From contig WQWY01000020.1 of assembly GCA_009785115.1 (NCBI GenBank), forward strand, positions 1 to 41,762: a stretch of DNA of 41,762 nucleotides, given 5' to 3'. Below the pieces are notes generated by a model. The model was not told where the DNA came from. It saw nothing but the letters and a program-made list of their open reading frames with translations, and searched no databases. The position numbers and the translations under genes are program-made. Positions 16,050 to 24,457 of this stretch are shown piece by piece. Origin of the DNA: Micrococcales bacterium (lineage in GTDB: Bacteria; Actinomycetota; Actinomycetes; Actinomycetales; Cellulomonadaceae). Each line of letters begins with the position of its first letter. Position 1 is the stretch's first letter.

Positions 16050-16805
16050 TCAGGCCAGCTGCGAGATGGCCGATCTCAGCAGCGCGGTGTGCATCTGGGC
16101 GCACAGCTCGCCCAGCTCGGCCGCGAGCGTCCCCGCCCGCGCCTGCCCCGCGGCGACCTTCAAGGGTGCGACGACCTGTTCCACCAGGTCCAGCTGACGA
16201 TCGGCCGCAGCGCGGAACGCTCGCAGGTGACGAGGGTCGATGCCGTGCTGAGCCAACCGGGCCGCCGCGTGCACGACCTCGAGATCACCCGCCTCGAAGA
16301 TCCCTCGTGGCCCTGGGCGCAGCACCCCGGCATCCACGAGATCGGCCACGAAGGCGGCAGGCACCCCGGCGTCGGTCGCCAGCGTGGTCACCGACCAGCG
16401 CTGGCGTGTGGCCGCCACACCGTCCCGGGTGGCGAGTCGAGCACGAGGCACCGGCTCGGTCGCCTCTCCCGCGTCGAGCGCGGCCAGCTGCTCGGCGATC
16501 ACACGCAGCGGGCGATAGTGGTCGCGCTGCTGGCGCAGCACGTAGCGCAGACGCTCGACGTCCGCTGGGGAGTACTGGCGGTACCCGGACGGGGTGCGCA
16601 CGGGATGCACGAGGCCCTGGTCCTCCAGGAAGCGCAGCCTCGACGGCGTCATCGTCGGGAACTCCACGCGCAGCGCCGCGAGAGCGTCAGAGATGCGCAT
16701 CGTCGGACGGCGAGAGATGCCACGCGGCCACGGCTCGACGAGCTCGGTCTCGACCCTGCGGGTCGAGACCGGCTCTGCGGGACGCGGTCTGCTGGCCGTG
16801 CTCAT
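16050..16805 (-). CDS. ftsR: MerR-family transcriptional activator FtsR
   Basis: FtsR (Rv1828 homologue) is a MerR-type regulator that activates ftsZ in Corynebacterium. The DNA-binding domain is visible in SDALAALRVEFPTMTPSRLRFLEDQGLVHPVRTPSGYRQYS, with the following helices ADVERLRYVLRQQRDHYRPLRVIAEQL. A long C-terminal effector region follows; there are no metal-binding cysteines. It has 251 residues. The ATG overlaps the garA stop (ATGA), so it is coupled to garA. Confidence 0.88.
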   Translation of the reverse strand: MSTASRPRPAEPVSTRRVETELVEPWPRGISRRPTMRISDALAALRVEFPTMTPSRLRFLEDQGLVHPVRTPSGYRQYSPADVERLRYVLRQQRDHYRPLRVIAEQLAALDAGEATEPVPRARLATRDGVAATRQRWSVTTLATDAGVPAAFVADLVDAGVLRPGPRGIFEAGDLEVVHAAARLAQHGIDPRHLRAFRAAADRQLDLVEQVVAPLKVAAGQARAGTLAAELGELCAQMHTALLRSAISQLA

Positions 16806-17254
16806 CCGGTGACCTCGCGCGAGGGGCTGGGGTAGAACGTCATCCGGAACTTGCCGATCTGGACCTCGTCGCCCCCACGGAGCACCTGTGCCTCGATCCG
16901 GTTCCGGTTGACGTAGGTGCCGTTGAGGGAACCGACGTCGCGCACCGCGAAGGAGCTCTCGTCGCGCGTGAACTCCGCGTGCCGTCGCGACACGGTGACG
17001 TCGTCGAGGAAGATCTCCGCCGACGGCGAACGCCCCGCACAGGTGCGCTCCGCGTCCAGCAGGAACCGCGCACCGGCGCTGGGGCCGTGGTGCAAGATCA
17101 GCAGCGCCGACCTGGGCGGCAGCGCCTGGACGGCGGCCGTCTCGTCGGGCGAGAGCCTGACCGGCGGCAGCGTGTCGGCGTCCATCGGCTCGAGGCCGCC
17201 CGGGTTGATCGTGGTGTCGGGCCCGCTGGCCCGGTCCATGTCCGCCTGTTCCAT
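16802..17254 (-). CDS. garA: FHA-domain regulator GarA/OdhI
   Basis: GarA controls 2-oxoglutarate dehydrogenase and glutamate metabolism; kinases such as PknG phosphorylate N-terminal threonines that then bind the FHA domain intramolecularly. The FHA domain spans about 50-140, with AGRSPSAEIFLDDVTVSRRHAEF and DVGSLNGTYVNRNRI. The N-terminal Thr14-Thr15 pair sits in DTTINPGG, in place of the usual ETTSVFRAD, so the kinase site is diverged. It has 150 residues. AAGGAGGTGAC precedes the ATG, an ideal ribosome binding site. It is the first gene of garA-ftsR, with a possible promoter at 17295-17325. No gcvH precedes it. Confidence 0.9.
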   Translation of the reverse strand: MEQADMDRASGPDTTINPGGLEPMDADTLPPVRLSPDETAAVQALPPRSALLILHHGPSAGARFLLDAERTCAGRSPSAEIFLDDVTVSRRHAEFTRDESSFAVRDVGSLNGTYVNRNRIEAQVLRGGDEVQIGKFRMTFYPSPSREVTG

Positions 17255-17294
17255 GTCACCTCCTTGTAGGTCCTCACCCCCCGTACCATCGCCC

Positions 17295-17325
17295 AGCCTA
17301 TGGTGCTGAGGGGGGTGATGGACAA
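17295..17325 (-). promoter_or_regulatory. Possible garA promoter
   Basis: TTGTCC (17320-17325) and TAGGCT (17295-17300) on the minus strand are 19 bases apart, about 40 bases before the garA start. The -10 is good; the spacing is long. Confidence 0.35.
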
Positions 17326-17347
17326 ACTTCGGCAGTCCTCGTCCCGA

Positions 17348-18124
17348 TCAGCCGGGAGTATCTGGCACCGGGGTGGCGTAGACGGGGTCGACCGGGGTGG
17401 TGGTGGCCGAGATCGTCACCTCGTCGACCAGCCTCACCGTCACCTCTCCCCCGTCTCGCCGGATCGCGGCGATCGCCCCGCCCGGGATCTCCAGCGCGGC
17501 GGCGACCGTCGTCGGGTCCCCGATCGCCGTCCACCGGTACGGTCGCGTCAACAGCTGCCCGTCGAGCAGCACACGCCCTGGGGCTCCGGTGAAGGCCGAG
17601 CTGGCCACCACCCGTGTCTCACCGATGCTCACGGCCTCTGCCCCGGCGTTGCGCAGCTCTTCGAGCATGTTGAGCAGGGTGAGCGGGCGCACCGTCGCGT
17701 TCGGGTCGGCCACCGTGATCTCGACCCCGGGACCGACCGCGGGCAGCCGTCCGGTGAGGATGCCCTGCACCTGGGCGTTGCGCTCCGCGGCGGCCAGGGC
17801 TGCCTCCCGGGTGTTCGACCCCGACACCAGAGCGTCGCGCTCCCCCTCCAGGTCGGCGGCCTCGCGCGCCAGGGCGTCGGCACGGTCGGTCGCCGCGTCA
17901 GCGATCCGGACCAGCTCGGCCTGGCTCAACCCCGACAGGTTCGCCTCGCTGGTCTGACGCACCTGCATCACGACCGCGAAGCCGAGCAGCGCGCACAGCA
18001 CCCCGATCACCAGCTGACCACGGGTGAGACGCGGCGCGAGCAGCCGTCGTATCGTGGGCCAGCCTGACGGGGCCTCGGCCCGGTGCTGGCCAGAGGGCTC
18101 GGTGGGGGCGCCGGTCGTGCTCAT
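17348..18124 (-). CDS. DUF881 family membrane-anchored protein (second copy)
   Basis: A DUF881 protein with one N-terminal membrane segment (GQLVIGVLCALLGFAVVMQVRQ) followed by a coiled-coil stretch rich in Ala, Arg and Glu near 85-125 and the extracytoplasmic domain. Family blocks are PAVGPGVEITVADPNA, LLNMLEELRNAGAEAVSIGETRVVASSAF and DPTTVAAALEIPGGAIAAIRRDGGEVTV. It has 258 residues. The ATG overlaps the small basic protein stop in ATGA. It corresponds to Rv1825. The function is not established; the conserved cluster suggests an envelope or division role. Confidence 0.85.
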   Translation of the reverse strand: MSTTGAPTEPSGQHRAEAPSGWPTIRRLLAPRLTRGQLVIGVLCALLGFAVVMQVRQTSEANLSGLSQAELVRIADAATDRADALAREAADLEGERDALVSGSNTREAALAAAERNAQVQGILTGRLPAVGPGVEITVADPNATVRPLTLLNMLEELRNAGAEAVSIGETRVVASSAFTGAPGRVLLDGQLLTRPYRWTAIGDPTTVAAALEIPGGAIAAIRRDGGEVTVRLVDEVTISATTTPVDPVYATPVPDTPG

Positions 18125-18453
18125 GCCCGGAACAGGTGGCGCCTGATGGCGGCCGTGTTGGAGAAGATCCGGATGCCGAGCACCACGACCACCGCGGTGG
18201 ACAGCTGCGACCCGACCCCGAGCTGGTCGCCGAGGAACACCAGCAGCGCGGCGACCACCACGTTCGACAAGAACGAGGTGACGAACACCCGGTCGTCGAA
18301 GATGCCGTCCAGGTGCGCCCTGACGCCGCCGAACAGCGCGTCGAGCGCAGCCACCACGGCGATCGGCAGGTAGGGGCGCAGCTCGAGGGGCACGGTCGGC
18401 TGGAGCACCAGCCCGGCGACCACCCCGATCGCCAGACCGACCAACGGGATCAC
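18121..18453 (-). CDS. sbp: Small basic family membrane protein (DUF1290, Rv1824-like)
   Basis: A 110-residue protein with three hydrophobic segments: VGLAIGVVAGLVLQP, YLPIAVVAALDALFGGVRA and FLSNVVVAALLVFLGDQLGVG. The ending IRIFSNTAAIRRHLF is typical of the family. The GTG start at 18453 overlaps the upstream DUF881 stop in GTGA, and its stop overlaps the next DUF881 start. Related Sbp proteins are found with division-associated genes in Gram-positive bacteria. The frame is open far upstream, but the coupled GTG gives the family's normal length. Confidence 0.85.
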   Translation of the reverse strand: MIPLVGLAIGVVAGLVLQPTVPLELRPYLPIAVVAALDALFGGVRAHLDGIFDDRVFVTSFLSNVVVAALLVFLGDQLGVGSQLSTAVVVVLGIRIFSNTAAIRRHLFRA

Positions 18454-19340
18454 GGTTCGCTCCCCTCTGGCACCGTCGGTTCTGGCACTGGCACCGGCGG
18501 TGCCGTGGCCGGCGGCACGGTGGCGAGCCGGAGCGTCACCTGTCCGGTGCCGGGCAGAGACAGGTCCTGACGTGAGCTCGTCTGGACGCCGATGCCGTAG
18601 GTGGAGCGCAGGGTCGTCAGGTGCTGACCGGCCGCGGAGACGGCCAGGGCGGACTGCACGGCCTCGGGGCTGCCGATGGCCTCCACGACGTAGGGGCTGC
18701 TCAGCGGCCGGAGGTCGACGAGCACCGCGGACCCCGCCGTGCGGATCGCGGTCAGGCTGGTCAGCCGTGCCCCGTTGATCGCGACAGCCTCGGCCCCCGC
18801 CGCCCACAGCCCGTTCACCACGACCCGCAGGTCCACGTCCTGGACCCGGTTCGCCGCGGCGGGCTCGGTGCCGTCGGGTATCTGCGCGTCGCTCAGGACG
18901 ATGCGCAGGCCAGGCCCCGTCACAGGCACGACGCCAGAGGCCGCCTGGTCGCGACGCAGCCCGCTGAGCAGCGCCGGGTCTTCTGACGCCAGCGCCACGT
19001 CCTGGAGCAGGGTCATCTGCGCCGTCGTGGCGCGGATCTCGGCCCGCGCGGCGTCGGCACGGGCCTGCTGGGTGGCGATCTCCTGCTCCAGCATCGCGCG
19101 CGCACGGACCGCCTCGGCCGAGGGACGGCGCAGGTCGACAGCGGCCACGGTCACCGCGACCCCGAGGATCACCGCGACGACCATGCTCAGCCAGCGGTGC
19201 GCTCGTGGCGGGGGCTCGCCGGCGGCCCGGCGCCGGGCCGCCTCCCGGTACCCAGGGTCCAGGGGTCGGCGGTACACCTCCGAGAGCAGGGTCATCGAGG
19301 CGTCGGGCTCGTAGCGGCCCCGACCGTGGCGCGCCATCAT
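18450..19340 (-). CDS. DUF881 family membrane-anchored protein (first copy)
   Basis: This 296-residue DUF881 protein corresponds to Rv1823. It has a basic cytoplasmic N-terminus, one membrane segment (WLSMVVAVILGVAVTVAAV), a coiled-coil with RARAMLEQEIATQQARADAARAEI, and the DUF881 domain with VTGPGLRIVLSDAQIPDG, VNGLWAAGAEAVAINGARLTSLTAIRTAG and SPYVVEAIGSPEAVQSALAV. A Pro-rich tail follows. It overlaps both neighbours by four bases (ATGA with pgsA, GTGA with sbp), so the four genes are one translationally coupled unit. Confidence 0.85.
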   Translation of the reverse strand: MMARHGRGRYEPDASMTLLSEVYRRPLDPGYREAARRRAAGEPPPRAHRWLSMVVAVILGVAVTVAAVDLRRPSAEAVRARAMLEQEIATQQARADAARAEIRATTAQMTLLQDVALASEDPALLSGLRRDQAASGVVPVTGPGLRIVLSDAQIPDGTEPAAANRVQDVDLRVVVNGLWAAGAEAVAINGARLTSLTAIRTAGSAVLVDLRPLSSPYVVEAIGSPEAVQSALAVSAAGQHLTTLRSTYGIGVQTSSRQDLSLPGTGQVTLRLATVPPATAPPVPVPEPTVPEGSEP

Positions 19341-19933
19341 GGCCCGCCTGCGAGCACACGGCGGGCCTGGCCCAGGTAGAGCGCACCCGAGACCCAGTAC
19401 AGCCCCACCCCCCAGAGGGCGGCCGCCCAGCCCGCCGCCGTCAGCACCGACGCCAAGCCCCCGGTGGTCAGGTGCGCCAGCAGCAGCGCCGGGAAGGCGA
19501 CGAGCAGCATCAGCGTGCCGGCCTTGCCTGCCAGGTGGACAGGGAGCGGCGCCCAGCCGGCGCGGGCGAGCGTCAGCTGCACCAGGCCCAGGGCGACGTC
19601 ACGGGCCAGCAGGGCCGCGACCAGCCACCACGGGAGCACCTCGCGCCAGGCCAGCGCCACGATGGTCACGATGATGAACAGCCTGTCGGCGATCGGGTCC
19701 AGCAGGGCCCCGAGCCGTGAGACCTGGTTCAGACGCCGGGCGAGCACCCCGTCGAGCCAGTCGGAGACGCCCGACACCGCGAGCACCGCCAGGGCGAGCG
19801 CGTCGTGACCTTGGGCCAGCAGCACGGCGAACACCGGCACGAGCGCGATGCGCGCCGCGGAGATCGCGTTGGGCACGGTGAGCACACGATCTGTGACCGT
19901 ACGGTCCGTGGCGCCGTCGTCGCTGCCGCCCAC
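19337..19933 (-). CDS. CDP-alcohol phosphatidyltransferase
   Basis: A membrane enzyme that transfers a phosphatidyl group from CDP-diacylglycerol to an alcohol. The family signature DG-x2-AR-x8-G-x3-D-x3-D is complete in SDWLDGVLARRLNQVSRLGALLDPIADR. Several hydrophobic helices follow. It has 198 residues and corresponds to PgsA2 (Rv1822) by position; the alcohol substrate (glycerol phosphate or other) is not known. The GTG start has AAGGAGG upstream. A TAGACT hexamer at 19967-19972 is a plausible -10. It is the first gene of the pgsA-DUF881-sbp-DUF881 operon. Confidence 0.87.
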   Translation of the reverse strand: MGGSDDGATDRTVTDRVLTVPNAISAARIALVPVFAVLLAQGHDALALAVLAVSGVSDWLDGVLARRLNQVSRLGALLDPIADRLFIIVTIVALAWREVLPWWLVAALLARDVALGLVQLTLARAGWAPLPVHLAGKAGTLMLLVAFPALLLAHLTTGGLASVLTAAGWAAALWGVGLYWVSGALYLGQARRVLAGGP

Positions 19934-19966
19934 CCTGGCCTCCTTCTGCCCAGCCGTCGCGGCGCG

Positions 19967-19972
19967 AGTCTA
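19967..19972 (-). promoter_or_regulatory. -10 element of the pgsA-like operon
   Basis: TAGACT on the minus strand, 34 bases before the GTG start. No convincing -35 is seen. Confidence 0.35.
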
Positions 19973-20034
19973 AGGCGTGTCTCGTGAGTCCGTGCGCCAG
20001 CGAGGCATGTCCGGTGCCCCCAGGGCACACCCGG

Positions 20035-20040
20035 TACGAT
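20035..20040 (+). promoter_or_regulatory. -10 element of the DEAD-box helicase, with a long leader
   Basis: TACGAT at 20035-20040 would start transcription near 20047 and leave an untranslated leader of about 150 bases before the chosen GTG. A small hairpin GTGCCC/GGGCAC lies just upstream. Long leaders are common on cold-shock helicase mRNAs. Confidence 0.3.
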
Positions 20041-20201
20041 AGGCCGACTCTGGAGCTTGTCGCACCGGTTCTCTTGGCCGTCCCCGTCCTCTCACAGCGC
20101 GCTCCGCGCTGGGTGAAGAGGTCGTCCGGCATCGTGTGAGGTGCGACCAACCGCCGCCACCCGGCGACGGTCGGGGCTCCCCTGCTCGATCGGCCCTGAC
20201 C

Positions 20202-21983
20202 GTGCTTGACCACCCTGCGCCTGACCACGCTGTGTCTGACGACGCGCCTATCTCCCTCTTCGCTGACCTGGGGCTGCCCTCGGCCCTGGTCGAGGCGACC
20301 TCGCGACTCGGCTTCACCGACCCCACCCCCATCCAGACCGCCGCGGTGCCGCGGCTGCTCGACGGGCACGACCTGGTCGGCGTCGCCGGCACCGGCACCG
20401 GCAAGACCGCCGCCTTCGGCCTCCCCCTGCTCGCGGCCGTCGACCCCGACCTGCGCGCCCTGCAGGCCCTGGTGCTCGCCCCGACCCGCGAGCTGGCGCT
20501 CCAGGTCGCCCAGGCGCTCACGGCCTTCGCCGCCGAGATCGACGGTCTGGAGGTGGTCGCGGTGTACGGCGGCGCGCCCTACCTGCCGCAGAAGCGTGCG
20601 CTGGCCGGCGGCGCCCAGGTGGTTGTCGGGACGCCCGGGCGCATCATCGACCACATGGAGCGTGGTTCGCTCAACCTCGACCAGGTCCGTTACCTGGTGC
20701 TGGACGAGGCCGACGAGATGCTCCAGATGGGCTTCGCCGAGGACGTCGACCGCATCCTGGGCGACGCGAACCCTGACCGTCAGACCGCGCTGTTCTCCGC
20801 GACCATGCCTCCGGCCATCCAGAAGGTCGCCCGCACGCACCTGGACCAGCCTGTCCAGGTGGACGTCGGCGGGAAGGTCGGCACCACCTCCGAGGTGACC
20901 CACCGGTACGCGGTGGTCCCCCACCGGGTCAAGAGCGCCGCGCTGCGCCGGGTGCTGGCGGTGGCGGACGCCGACGCGACGATCGTGTTCGTCCGCACCC
21001 GCGAGGCCGCCGAGCAGGTCGGCAGCGACCTGGTCGAGCACGGCCTGTCGGCCGCCTACCTGTCCGGTGACGTCGCCCAGACGGAGCGTGAGCGTGTCGT
21101 CCAGCGGTTGCGTGACGGCGCGCTGGACGTGGTGGTGGCCACCGACGTGGCCGCGCGGGGTCTGGACGTGGAGCGGGTGGGCCTGGTGGTCAACCTCGAC
21201 CTTCCCGGCGAGCCCGAGACGTACGTGCACCGCACCGGTCGCACCGGGCGGGCCGGACGCTCCGGTGACGCGCTGACCTTCGTGACCCCGGCCGAGACGG
21301 GCCGTCTGCGCCGCATCGAGCGGACCCTGAACCTGACCCTGGTCGAGTCAGCGGTGCCCACGCTGCGCGAGGTGACGGCGGCACGCACCGCCCACCTGTT
21401 GGAGCGGGCTGCCGGCTACCAGCTCGGCTCTGACCTGAACCGGTACCGCGAGGCTGTCGAGAAGGCCCTCGTGGTCGAGGAGACAGACCTGCTGGACATG
21501 CTGACCCGCGTGGTGGCGGTCGCCAGCCAGAGCGAGGGCGGCGACGCCGCGATGCAGGCCGAGCTCGACTCCGCGCTCTCCACGGCACGCCGACGCAGCG
21601 ACGAGCACCAGCGCCCCGCTCGTGGGGAACGTCCCGCGCGTGGAGGACGACGCGCGGACGCCGACCGGTCGGTGTACCGGGTCGCGGTGGGCCACCGCGA
21701 CGGGATCGGCCCGGGTGCCCTGGTCGGTGCGCTCGCCAACGAGGGCGGCCTGAGCGGCGACCAGATCGGGCGCATCCACATGTTCGCCAGCTTCTCCCTC
21801 ATCGACATCCCTGGCGGCCTGCCTCCTCACGCGATCGAGAAGATCTCCCGGGCCTGGGTCGCCGGGCGTCGCCTCAACCTGCGCCCCGACACCGGCCCCC
21901 GTGGGGGTGGTGCGGGAACCCGTGGAAGCGGCAATGCCGAGGGCACCCGTCCGCGCCGTCCGCGCCGGCCCTCTGCTCCCTGA
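20202..21983 (+). CDS. DEAD-box RNA helicase, DeaD/CsdA type with DbpA domain
   Basis: An ATP-dependent RNA helicase acting on structured RNA or ribosome assembly. Motifs in order are the Q motif GFTDPTPIQ, Walker A AGTGTGKT (about 62-69), PTRELALQV, GTPGR, DEAD near 168, SAT, VATDVAARGLDV and HRTGRTGRAGR. A C-terminal DbpA RNA-binding domain (VYRVAVGHRDGIGPGALVGALANEGGLSGDQIGRI) covers about 490-550, followed by an Arg/Gly-rich tail. The start is uncertain: the frame is open from 20136, GTG 20202 is used here, and GTG 20232 is also possible; none has a clear ribosome binding site. The intact Q motif and full domain set give roughly 590 residues. Confidence 0.88.
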   Translation: MLDHPAPDHAVSDDAPISLFADLGLPSALVEATSRLGFTDPTPIQTAAVPRLLDGHDLVGVAGTGTGKTAAFGLPLLAAVDPDLRALQALVLAPTRELALQVAQALTAFAAEIDGLEVVAVYGGAPYLPQKRALAGGAQVVVGTPGRIIDHMERGSLNLDQVRYLVLDEADEMLQMGFAEDVDRILGDANPDRQTALFSATMPPAIQKVARTHLDQPVQVDVGGKVGTTSEVTHRYAVVPHRVKSAALRRVLAVADADATIVFVRTREAAEQVGSDLVEHGLSAAYLSGDVAQTERERVVQRLRDGALDVVVATDVAARGLDVERVGLVVNLDLPGEPETYVHRTGRTGRAGRSGDALTFVTPAETGRLRRIERTLNLTLVESAVPTLREVTAARTAHLLERAAGYQLGSDLNRYREAVEKALVVEETDLLDMLTRVVAVASQSEGGDAAMQAELDSALSTARRRSDEHQRPARGERPARGGRRADADRSVYRVAVGHRDGIGPGALVGALANEGGLSGDQIGRIHMFASFSLIDIPGGLPPHAIEKISRAWVAGRRLNLRPDTGPRGGGAGTRGSGNAEGTRPRRPRRPSAP

Positions 21984-22031
21984 CAAGCCTCCGCTCCCCT
22001 GACAGGCCTCTCCTCGCTCGAGAGCCCTGAT

Positions 22032-22054
22032 CGCTGAGAAACCTCTGCTCAGCG
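22032..22054. terminator. Small hairpin between convergent genes
   Basis: CGCTGAG (22032-22038) pairs with CTCAGCG (22048-22054) around nine bases. It lies between the convergent helicase and threonine aldolase genes and overlaps the stop of the latter. It is a modest bidirectional terminator candidate. Confidence 0.4.
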
Positions 22055-23101
22055 CGGGGAGGTCGAGGCCTCGTGCGCCGCAGCCACGAACGCGTCGACG
22101 TCGTGCTCGGTGGTGTCCCAGGCGCACATCAGGCGCACCTGCGACCCGTCGGGGGTCCAGTCGTGGAACGTCCACCGTTCCCGCAGCGCCGCCGCTGTCT
22201 CCGCGGGGATCGTCGTGAACACGGCGTTGGCCTGTACCGGGACGACGACCCGTGCTCCTGGCACGGTGGACAGCCCCTCGGCCAGGCGCACGGCCATGAG
22301 GTTGGCGTGCCGGGCCAGGTCCAGCCACAGGTCGGTCTCGTACAGCGCGAGCAGCTGGGCGGCGGCGAACCGTGCCTTGCTGGACAGCTGGGCGTCCATC
22401 TTGCGCACGTGCTCGATGCCCTCGGCCGCACTCGGGTCGAGCACGACGACCACCTCGGCGTCGAAGGCACCGTTCTTGGTGCCTCCCAGGCTCACGACGT
22501 CGACCCCGACGTCGGTGGTGAGCGCCCGCAGCGGCAGGTCGAGGTGAGCGGCGGCGTTCGCCAGCCGAGCACCATCCATGTACACCCTCAGACCTCGGGC
22601 GTGCGCCGCGGTGGTCAGCGCGGTCAGGTCGTCAGGGGTGTAGACCGTGCCGAGCTCGGTGGCCTGGGCGAGCGCCACCACCGACGGTTGCGGCGAGTGC
22701 ACCCCGCGACCGCCCGAGAGCACCTCGCTCAGTGCCGCGACGGTGAGCCTGCCATCGTCGTCGGGCACCGTGAGCACCTTGAGACCGGCCATCCGTTCTG
22801 GCGCCCCGGCCTCGTCGGTGTGCAGGTGGGCGGTGGTCGGGGTGACGACCGACCCCCAGCGTGGGGCCATCGCTGACAGGGCGACGACGTTGGCCCCGGT
22901 GCCGTTGAACACCGGGAAGGCCCGGGCCTGAGGGCCGAGACGCTCGGCAACCACCTCGGAGAGACGCTTGCTGTACGGGTCGTCACCGTAGGAGTGCACG
23001 TGCCCACCGTTGGCCTCGGCCAAGGCCGCCAGCACCTGCGGGTGCAGCCCCGCGTGGTTGTCGGAGGCGAAGTCGCGGTGGTCGGGGTCGTGGCGTCGCA
23101 C
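22049..23101 (-). CDS. Low-specificity threonine aldolase (beta-eliminating lyase family)
   Basis: A PLP enzyme that cleaves threonine or allo-threonine to glycine and acetaldehyde. The N-terminal FASDNHAGLHPQVLAAL, the FNGTGANVVAL block and VYMDGARLANAAAHL are typical. The PLP lysine is Lys209 in SLGGTKNGAF. The frame is open to 23359, but homologous sequence begins just after the GTG at 23101 (VRRHDPDHRDFASDN), giving 350 residues, the usual size. No strong ribosome binding site is seen. It is divergent from the App1 gene. Other beta-eliminating lyases share this fold, so the exact substrate is inferred. Confidence 0.85.
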   Translation of the reverse strand: MRRHDPDHRDFASDNHAGLHPQVLAALAEANGGHVHSYGDDPYSKRLSEVVAERLGPQARAFPVFNGTGANVVALSAMAPRWGSVVTPTTAHLHTDEAGAPERMAGLKVLTVPDDDGRLTVAALSEVLSGGRGVHSPQPSVVALAQATELGTVYTPDDLTALTTAAHARGLRVYMDGARLANAAAHLDLPLRALTTDVGVDVVSLGGTKNGAFDAEVVVVLDPSAAEGIEHVRKMDAQLSSKARFAAAQLLALYETDLWLDLARHANLMAVRLAEGLSTVPGARVVVPVQANAVFTTIPAETAAALRERWTFHDWTPDGSQVRLMCAWDTTEHDVDAFVAAAHEASTSPR

Positions 23102-23194
23102 GGAAGGTAGTCTGCACCGTCCAGCCCGCGGAAGGCCCCCGTCGACGACATGGCGCGGACAGGTCGAGAGACCAGGTCCGTCCGTGCACGATCC

Positions 23195-23224
23195 GTGACC
23201 CGGTGAGCGGCGAGCCGCTAGGCT
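23195..23224 (+). promoter_or_regulatory. Promoter of the App1-like gene
   Basis: GTGACC (23195-23200) and TAGGCT (23219-23224) are 18 bases apart. Seven bases separate the -10 from GTG 23232, so the transcript is probably leaderless. Confidence 0.45.
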
Positions 23225-23231
23225 GGGTGGA

Positions 23232-24431
23232 GTGCACCGACGACGAGGCTCGAGGAGCAGTCGCGTCCCGGCCATGAGGCCCGTGAGGCTGCTCGCCGGG
23301 CGGTCTGAGGCGCGGCCCGGGTCGCAGAACCCGCTGTCGCGGGTGGAACGTCCGCACATCGCCGCACGCCTCGAAGACGCGCTCGACGCCCGGGTCGCCG
23401 GGCACCTGGTCCGTCGCGGGTGGACCGTGCGCGTCGTGCCCTATGCCGGCTATGGCGGGCAAGGACACGACGGGCGGGGATGGGTGCGAGTGCTGGCTCG
23501 TACCGTGCTCGCCGCGCCGACCGTCGCTGACTCTGACCTGCCCGACTCGGGTGCCACGGCGCAGACCGACGACCCGGACCGCCACCTCGCGGACGTCCGG
23601 GGGTGGCGCTCGTTCCTCTCCGCCCCGGTGGCTGGGACTCGCGTCACGGTGACGGTCGGTGGCCAGGAGCACCACCTCGTCGCTGACAGGGCTGGGTATC
23701 TGGACAGCGTCGTGGCAGGAGACCTGGAACCCGGGTGGCAGGAGATCACGCTCCAGGCGACCGGTTCAGCACTCGTCACGGCCCCCGTCCAGGTGATCGG
23801 GAGCGCGGCACGCACCGGCGTGCTCTGCGACATCGACGACACCGTCATGGTGACCCGGTTGCCACGGCCGATGGTGGCCTTCTGGAACGCCTTCGTGCGG
23901 CGTGCCGACGCCCGGGAGCCGGTGCCTGGCATGGCCGGGCTGCTGCGGGCGCTGCACGCCGCCGACCCGGACGGGCCGATGGTGTACCTGTCGACCGGGG
24001 CCTGGGACACCGCACCGACCATCGCCAGGTTCCTGAGGGTCCACGGGTACCCGCCCGGCACGCTGCTGCTCACCGACTGGGGGCCGACCAACACCGGTTG
24101 GTTCCGCTCTGGCCCACGCCACAAGGTCACCCAGCTGCGTCGGCTCTTCTCCGAGATGCCTGACGTGCGCTGGATGCTCGTCGGTGACGACGGTCAGCAC
24201 GACCCGCGCATCTACGCCGGTGCCCTGACCCGGCACCCCGACAACGTCGCGGCCGTCCTGGTGCGCCAGCTCACCTTCGCCGAGCACGTCCTGTCAGCGC
24301 CCACCCCGCGCCACTACGCCCCCGGGGGTACGCCGCGGGCGACCTCTCGCGCACCGGTGCTGAACGGGCCCGACGGGCACGCCCTCCTGGACGCCGCACG
24401 GCACAGCGGGCTCGTAGGCCCGGAGGTCTGA
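23232..24431 (+). CDS. App1-family phosphatase (DUF2183)
   Basis: The central and C-terminal part matches the App1 phosphatidate-phosphatase catalytic domain. A HAD-like nucleophile motif CDIDDTVM lies near residue 199, followed by GMAGLLRALHAADPDGPMVYLSTGAWDT, GTLLLTDWGPTNTGWFRSGPRHK and WMLVGDDGQHDPRIY. The N-terminal 180 residues form a beta-rich domain usual in bacterial members. It has 399 residues. No signal peptide or clear membrane segment is seen. The substrate in bacteria is unknown. The GTG start is in a leaderless context. Confidence 0.83.
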   Translation: MHRRRGSRSSRVPAMRPVRLLAGRSEARPGSQNPLSRVERPHIAARLEDALDARVAGHLVRRGWTVRVVPYAGYGGQGHDGRGWVRVLARTVLAAPTVADSDLPDSGATAQTDDPDRHLADVRGWRSFLSAPVAGTRVTVTVGGQEHHLVADRAGYLDSVVAGDLEPGWQEITLQATGSALVTAPVQVIGSAARTGVLCDIDDTVMVTRLPRPMVAFWNAFVRRADAREPVPGMAGLLRALHAADPDGPMVYLSTGAWDTAPTIARFLRVHGYPPGTLLLTDWGPTNTGWFRSGPRHKVTQLRRLFSEMPDVRWMLVGDDGQHDPRIYAGALTRHPDNVAAVLVRQLTFAEHVLSAPTPRHYAPGGTPRATSRAPVLNGPDGHALLDAARHSGLVGPEV

Positions 24432-24457
24432 CGACGTCTCTTCCCCGCCGTGAGGGT

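Noticed and set aside
19599..21230. Long minus-strand ORF opposite the DEAD-box helicase
   Set aside because: The plus strand has a complete set of helicase motifs; the His/Gly/Gln-rich antisense product is a typical high-GC shadow.
23102..23359. N-terminal extension of the threonine aldolase frame
   Set aside because: Homologous sequence starts just after GTG 23101; the upstream part is Arg/Pro-rich and overlaps the promoter of the divergent gene.
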